Below, piece by piece: positions 61,771 to 64,000 of a stretch of DNA of 64,000 nt. Source of the stretch: Pedobacter lusitanus (lineage in GTDB: Bacteria; Bacteroidota; Bacteroidia; Sphingobacteriales; Sphingobacteriaceae); NCBI RefSeq assembly GCF_040026395.1, contig NZ_CP157278.1:3224001-3288000 (forward strand), written 5' to 3'. Below the pieces are notes generated by a model. It made no database searches and was not told the DNA's origin. It worked only from the letters and a program-made list of their open reading frames with translations. Both the position numbers and the translations under genes were made by a program. Every line of letters begins with the position of its first letter. Positions within the stretch are counted from its first letter, which is position 1.

Positions 61771-62835
61771 GTGATAGATACATTAACTATTAAAACCACA
61801 AAAGCTGGTCATTCCAGACTGGCTGAAACAGATTACACTGACCTGCCTTTTGGAAAAGTTTTTACTGACCATATGTTCGTCGCTGATTATGAAGATGGTG
61901 AATGGAAGAATTTTGAAATCCTTCCTTACGGCCCTATTTCTATGAGCCCGGCTATTTCGGCTTTACATTACGGACAGGCAATTTTTGAAGGACTGAAAGC
62001 CTATAAACAGGCTGACGGAAGCGTAAGCGTTTTCAGAGCTGACAAAAATTTTGCACGTTTCAATAAATCTGCTGTCCGCATGGCGATGGCAACTATTCCT
62101 GAAGAAGTGTTTATGCAGGGTATTGCTGCATTAATTGATATTGATAAAGCATGGGTTCCTGCTGAAGAAAATTATTCTTTATACATCAGACCTGTGATGT
62201 TTGCGACAGATCCTGTACTGGGTGTAAGACCGTCATCAACCTACAAGTTTGTGATCCTGACCAACCCAAGTGCACCTTATTACAGCAAACCGCTGAAAGT
62301 TAAAGTGGAAACGCATTATACCCGTTCGGCTGAAGGTGGTGTTGGTGCTGCAAAAACTGCAGGAAATTACTCCAGAGCAATGCTTCCTACTGCTGAAGCA
62401 CAGGCAGAAGGTTTTGACCAGCTGATCTGGACTGATGCAAAAGAACACAAGTACCTGGAGGAATCCGGAGCTGCCAACCTGATGTTTGTCATCGGTGGTA
62501 AAATCGTAACTCCTGAAGTACGCGAAACTATTCTGGATGGTGTAACCAGAGATACGGTTATCCAGCTGGCAAAAAGCATGGGTATAGAAGTGGAAGAAAG
62601 AAGAGTCCTGATACAGGAAGTTCTGGACAACATTGAAAACGGAACCTTAACAGAAGCATTCGCTGTAGGTACTGCTGCAACTGTTACACAAATCAGTGAG
62701 ATCACTTATGAAGGTAAAAAGTATACCCTTACTGATCCTGCTACAAGAACAGTTTCAATCAGCATTGCCAAAAAATTAAATGATATCCGCTACGGAGTTA
62801 CAGCCGATGAATTTGGCTGGAACTGGACAATTTAA
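61771..62835 (+). CDS. ilvE: Branched-chain amino acid aminotransferase IlvE
   Basis: 354 residues with a GTG start (MIDTLTIKTTKAGHSRL). A PLP-dependent fold-type IV aminotransferase that makes and degrades Leu, Ile and Val in the cytoplasm. Motifs: HYGQAIFEGLKAYKQADGSV near residue 70, YIRPVMFAT, the PLP lysine in GVGAAKTAGNYSRAM (about residue 196), and EESGAANLMFVIGGKI. The length and motifs are those of the eukaryote-like BCAT group. It has its own promoter element and terminator. Confidence 0.96.
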   Translation: MIDTLTIKTTKAGHSRLAETDYTDLPFGKVFTDHMFVADYEDGEWKNFEILPYGPISMSPAISALHYGQAIFEGLKAYKQADGSVSVFRADKNFARFNKSAVRMAMATIPEEVFMQGIAALIDIDKAWVPAEENYSLYIRPVMFATDPVLGVRPSSTYKFVILTNPSAPYYSKPLKVKVETHYTRSAEGGVGAAKTAGNYSRAMLPTAEAQAEGFDQLIWTDAKEHKYLEESGAANLMFVIGGKIVTPEVRETILDGVTRDTVIQLAKSMGIEVEERRVLIQEVLDNIENGTLTEAFAVGTAATVTQISEITYEGKKYTLTDPATRTVSISIAKKLNDIRYGVTADEFGWNWTI

Positions 62836-62856
62836 TTCTGCATAAAATTTTTAAAT

Positions 62857-62897
62857 AAAAAAGGGATGTTCATAGTTTATGAACATCCCTTTTTTTA
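62857..62897. terminator. Terminator between ilvE and the META-domain gene
   Basis: GGGATGTTCAT / ATGAACATCCC stem (11 bp) with A run before and T run after; works on either strand. Confidence 0.9.
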
Positions 62898-62956
62898 TAT
62901 TTATGGAAAAGAGGACGTTTGGGCATCATGTTGGAGTAAATATTAACACACACACA

Positions 62957-63676
62957 ATGAAAACATTATTTAAAAACTTCGGCACAAAACTAATTTTAAC
63001 AATCGCATTTATAGCTGGTCTTTCATTCTATACCAAAGCAGAAGATATCCAAATGGTTATCAAAGAGGAACGGGCAAACTGCACGGGCGTAGGTCCGCAA
63101 ACCTGTTACCTGGTTAAATATAAAACCAGCAGGGACTGGGAGTTTTTTTATAGTGGCATTTCAGGCTTCAGCTATAAACCAGGCTACCGCTATACATTGC
63201 TGGTTACCCGCACCAGAAGAGCCAATGTACCGGCAGATGCGTCTATCTATACCTATAGAGTCAAAAGAGTAATTAAAAGACAAAAAATATCGGCAAATAC
63301 CGGCACAACACCGAATACACCAGAAACAAATTTTGTATTCAACCATAAATGGAAACTGATCCAGATGGAAGGAATTACCCAGGAAGAATCTCCTGCTTAC
63401 CTGATTTTTCACAGGGAAGACCAGCGGTTTAATGGTTCTGCCGGTTGTAATAACATTTTCGGCGGCTATGAATTCAGTAATGGAGCCATTACCTTTAAAC
63501 AAATAGGCAGCACGATGATGGCTTGTCCGGAAGACAAAATGAAGCTGGAAAACACGTTTGTGAATCTCCTGAATGACAAAACTTTCAGATATGATATTGC
63601 TGATCAGACTTTAAATCTTTATCTGGGTAATAAGCTGGTGATCATGTTTGGCATGGCGGATCTGGAAACGGAATAA
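62957..63676 (+). CDS. Secreted DUF4377-META domain protein
   Basis: 239 residues from MKTLFKNFGTKLILTIAF; a longer frame from 62879 runs through the ilvE terminator, so I use 62957. The signal peptide ends near SFYTKA. A DUF4377 domain follows (IQMVIKEERANCTGVGPQTC, YLVKYKTSRDWEFFY), then a META/HslJ-like domain (FNGSAGCNNIFGGYEFSNGA and STMMACPEDKMKLENTFVNL). Such proteins are exported or lipid-anchored and linked to envelope stress in other bacteria. It is monocistronic, with a hairpin after it. Confidence 0.87.
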   Translation: MKTLFKNFGTKLILTIAFIAGLSFYTKAEDIQMVIKEERANCTGVGPQTCYLVKYKTSRDWEFFYSGISGFSYKPGYRYTLLVTRTRRANVPADASIYTYRVKRVIKRQKISANTGTTPNTPETNFVFNHKWKLIQMEGITQEESPAYLIFHREDQRFNGSAGCNNIFGGYEFSNGAITFKQIGSTMMACPEDKMKLENTFVNLLNDKTFRYDIADQTLNLYLGNKLVIMFGMADLETE

Positions 63677-63683
63677 GACATTG

Positions 63684-63719
63684 ATCAGGCCCGGCACACC
63701 TAAACCGGACCTGATTTTT
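63684..63719. terminator. Bidirectional terminator between convergent genes
   Basis: ATCAGG-CCGG / CCGG-CCTGAT imperfect stem followed by TTTTTA; it lies between the META-domain gene and the convergent SDR gene. Confidence 0.75.
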
Positions 63720-63768
63720 ATTGGCTCTAATCTTTACACCCGTTAGAATACCGGATGATCGTTAAGAT

Positions 63769-64000
63769 TTAAAAGTCCTGATCTAAAGGACGGATCAACA
63801 ATTCACTAATCAGCACATGATCGGGACGCGTAACAGCAAAAACAATCGTTTCAGCTATATCTGCCGGTTGTAACTGACGCATCTTTGCTGCTGCAGTATC
63901 AATACTCTTCTTTGCTGCTTCATCGGTAATATGTTGACGTAATTCTGTTTGTGCTACGCCAGGTTCAATGACAATTACCTTTACGCCTTTGGACGAAACT
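63769..64000 (-). CDS. Short-chain dehydrogenase/reductase (C-terminal part; runs off the window)
   Basis: The last 77 codons of an SDR are visible on the minus strand: VSSKGVKVIVIEPGVAQTEL, the PG..xT step after the NAD(P) strand, then LQPADIAETIVFAVTRPDHV and a LISELLIRPLDQDF end. This end is common in classical SDRs of the YdfG/serine dehydrogenase-like group. The Rossmann and catalytic YxxxK parts are outside the window, so the substrate cannot be named. Confidence 0.85.
   Translation of the reverse strand, partial: VSSKGVKVIVIEPGVAQTELRQHITDEAAKKSIDTAAAKMRQLQPADIAETIVFAVTRPDHVLISELLIRPLDQDF

Noticed and set aside
62879..62956. Longer start for the META-domain protein
   Set aside because: The extra codons lie in the ilvE terminator and hide a normal signal peptide that starts at 62957.
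1..64000. tRNA or rRNA genes
   Set aside because: I looked for cloverleaf-type arms with CCA-like ends and conserved rRNA segments and saw none I could support; a covariance-model search would settle this.

Overview
The window looks like a chromosome segment of a Bacteroidota bacterium, most likely Sphingobacteriaceae (Pedobacter-like). The evidence is the TAnnTTTG promoter elements, the AT-rich intergenic DNA, the two-protein Bacteroidota RHS architecture (an SpvB-like RHS protein and a DUF6443 RHS protein), and many surface proteins sharing a Bacteroidota-type C-terminal HLPxxPSA domain. I saw no rRNA, tRNA or CRISPR array.

Layout. 1-2766 is housekeeping: the 5' part of secA on the minus strand, then purD. 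2797-21490 is a type II secretion/type IV pilus-like locus on the minus strand: prepilin peptidase, GspG-like pilin, E, D, L-like, M-like, a lipoprotein, C/PilP-like, a K-like protein, two minor pseudopilins and F. Five surface proteins with the HLPxxPSA C-terminus sit inside the operon and two more flank it, which suggests they are substrates or tips of the machine. 55060-64000 returns to chromosomal genes: a DUF3592 protein, an arginase-fold protein, an operon of NAD-epimerase, SerB-SerA' fusion and tryptophan dioxygenase, then ilvE, a META-domain protein and an SDR.

22415-55490 is a 33-kb RHS polymorphic-toxin island bounded by two direct copies of one gene, the left one broken. The DUF6443 RHS gene (51449-54739, minus) ends in a PD-(D/E)XK-like toxin tip with an adjacent immunity gene. 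Its 3' end belongs to a 6,173-bp unit present twice in perfect tandem (39785-45967 and 45958-52140). Each unit holds [tip + immunity gene + XRE regulator + SymE-like protein + P-loop ATPase + two tyrosine recombinases + hairpin-rich end]. The boundary is a 10-bp core, CCGTAATCGT (ACGATTACGG on the coding strand), lying inside the codons of the conserved RHS motif [11 protein letters not shown] circle that integrates there would fuse a NEW toxin tip in frame to the resident RHS body and push the old tip downstream.

Downstream of the duplicated unit lies a row of start-less, promoter-less RHS tips with different predicted activities: a glycine-rich protein, an ADP-ribosyltransferase, a NucA/NucB nuclease, an HExxH peptidase, an unknown tip, and a WHH nuclease relic. 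Each is followed by its own immunity gene. Five of these tips still carry the 10-bp core, exactly or with one mismatch. Three of the older cassettes are followed by decayed 3' ends of the same convergent XRE gene, at the place it occupies in the intact element. I read the island as a layered record of repeated, recombinase-driven toxin-tip replacement. This is the main candidate for an undescribed system. The structure is seen directly in the sequence; the mechanism is inference.
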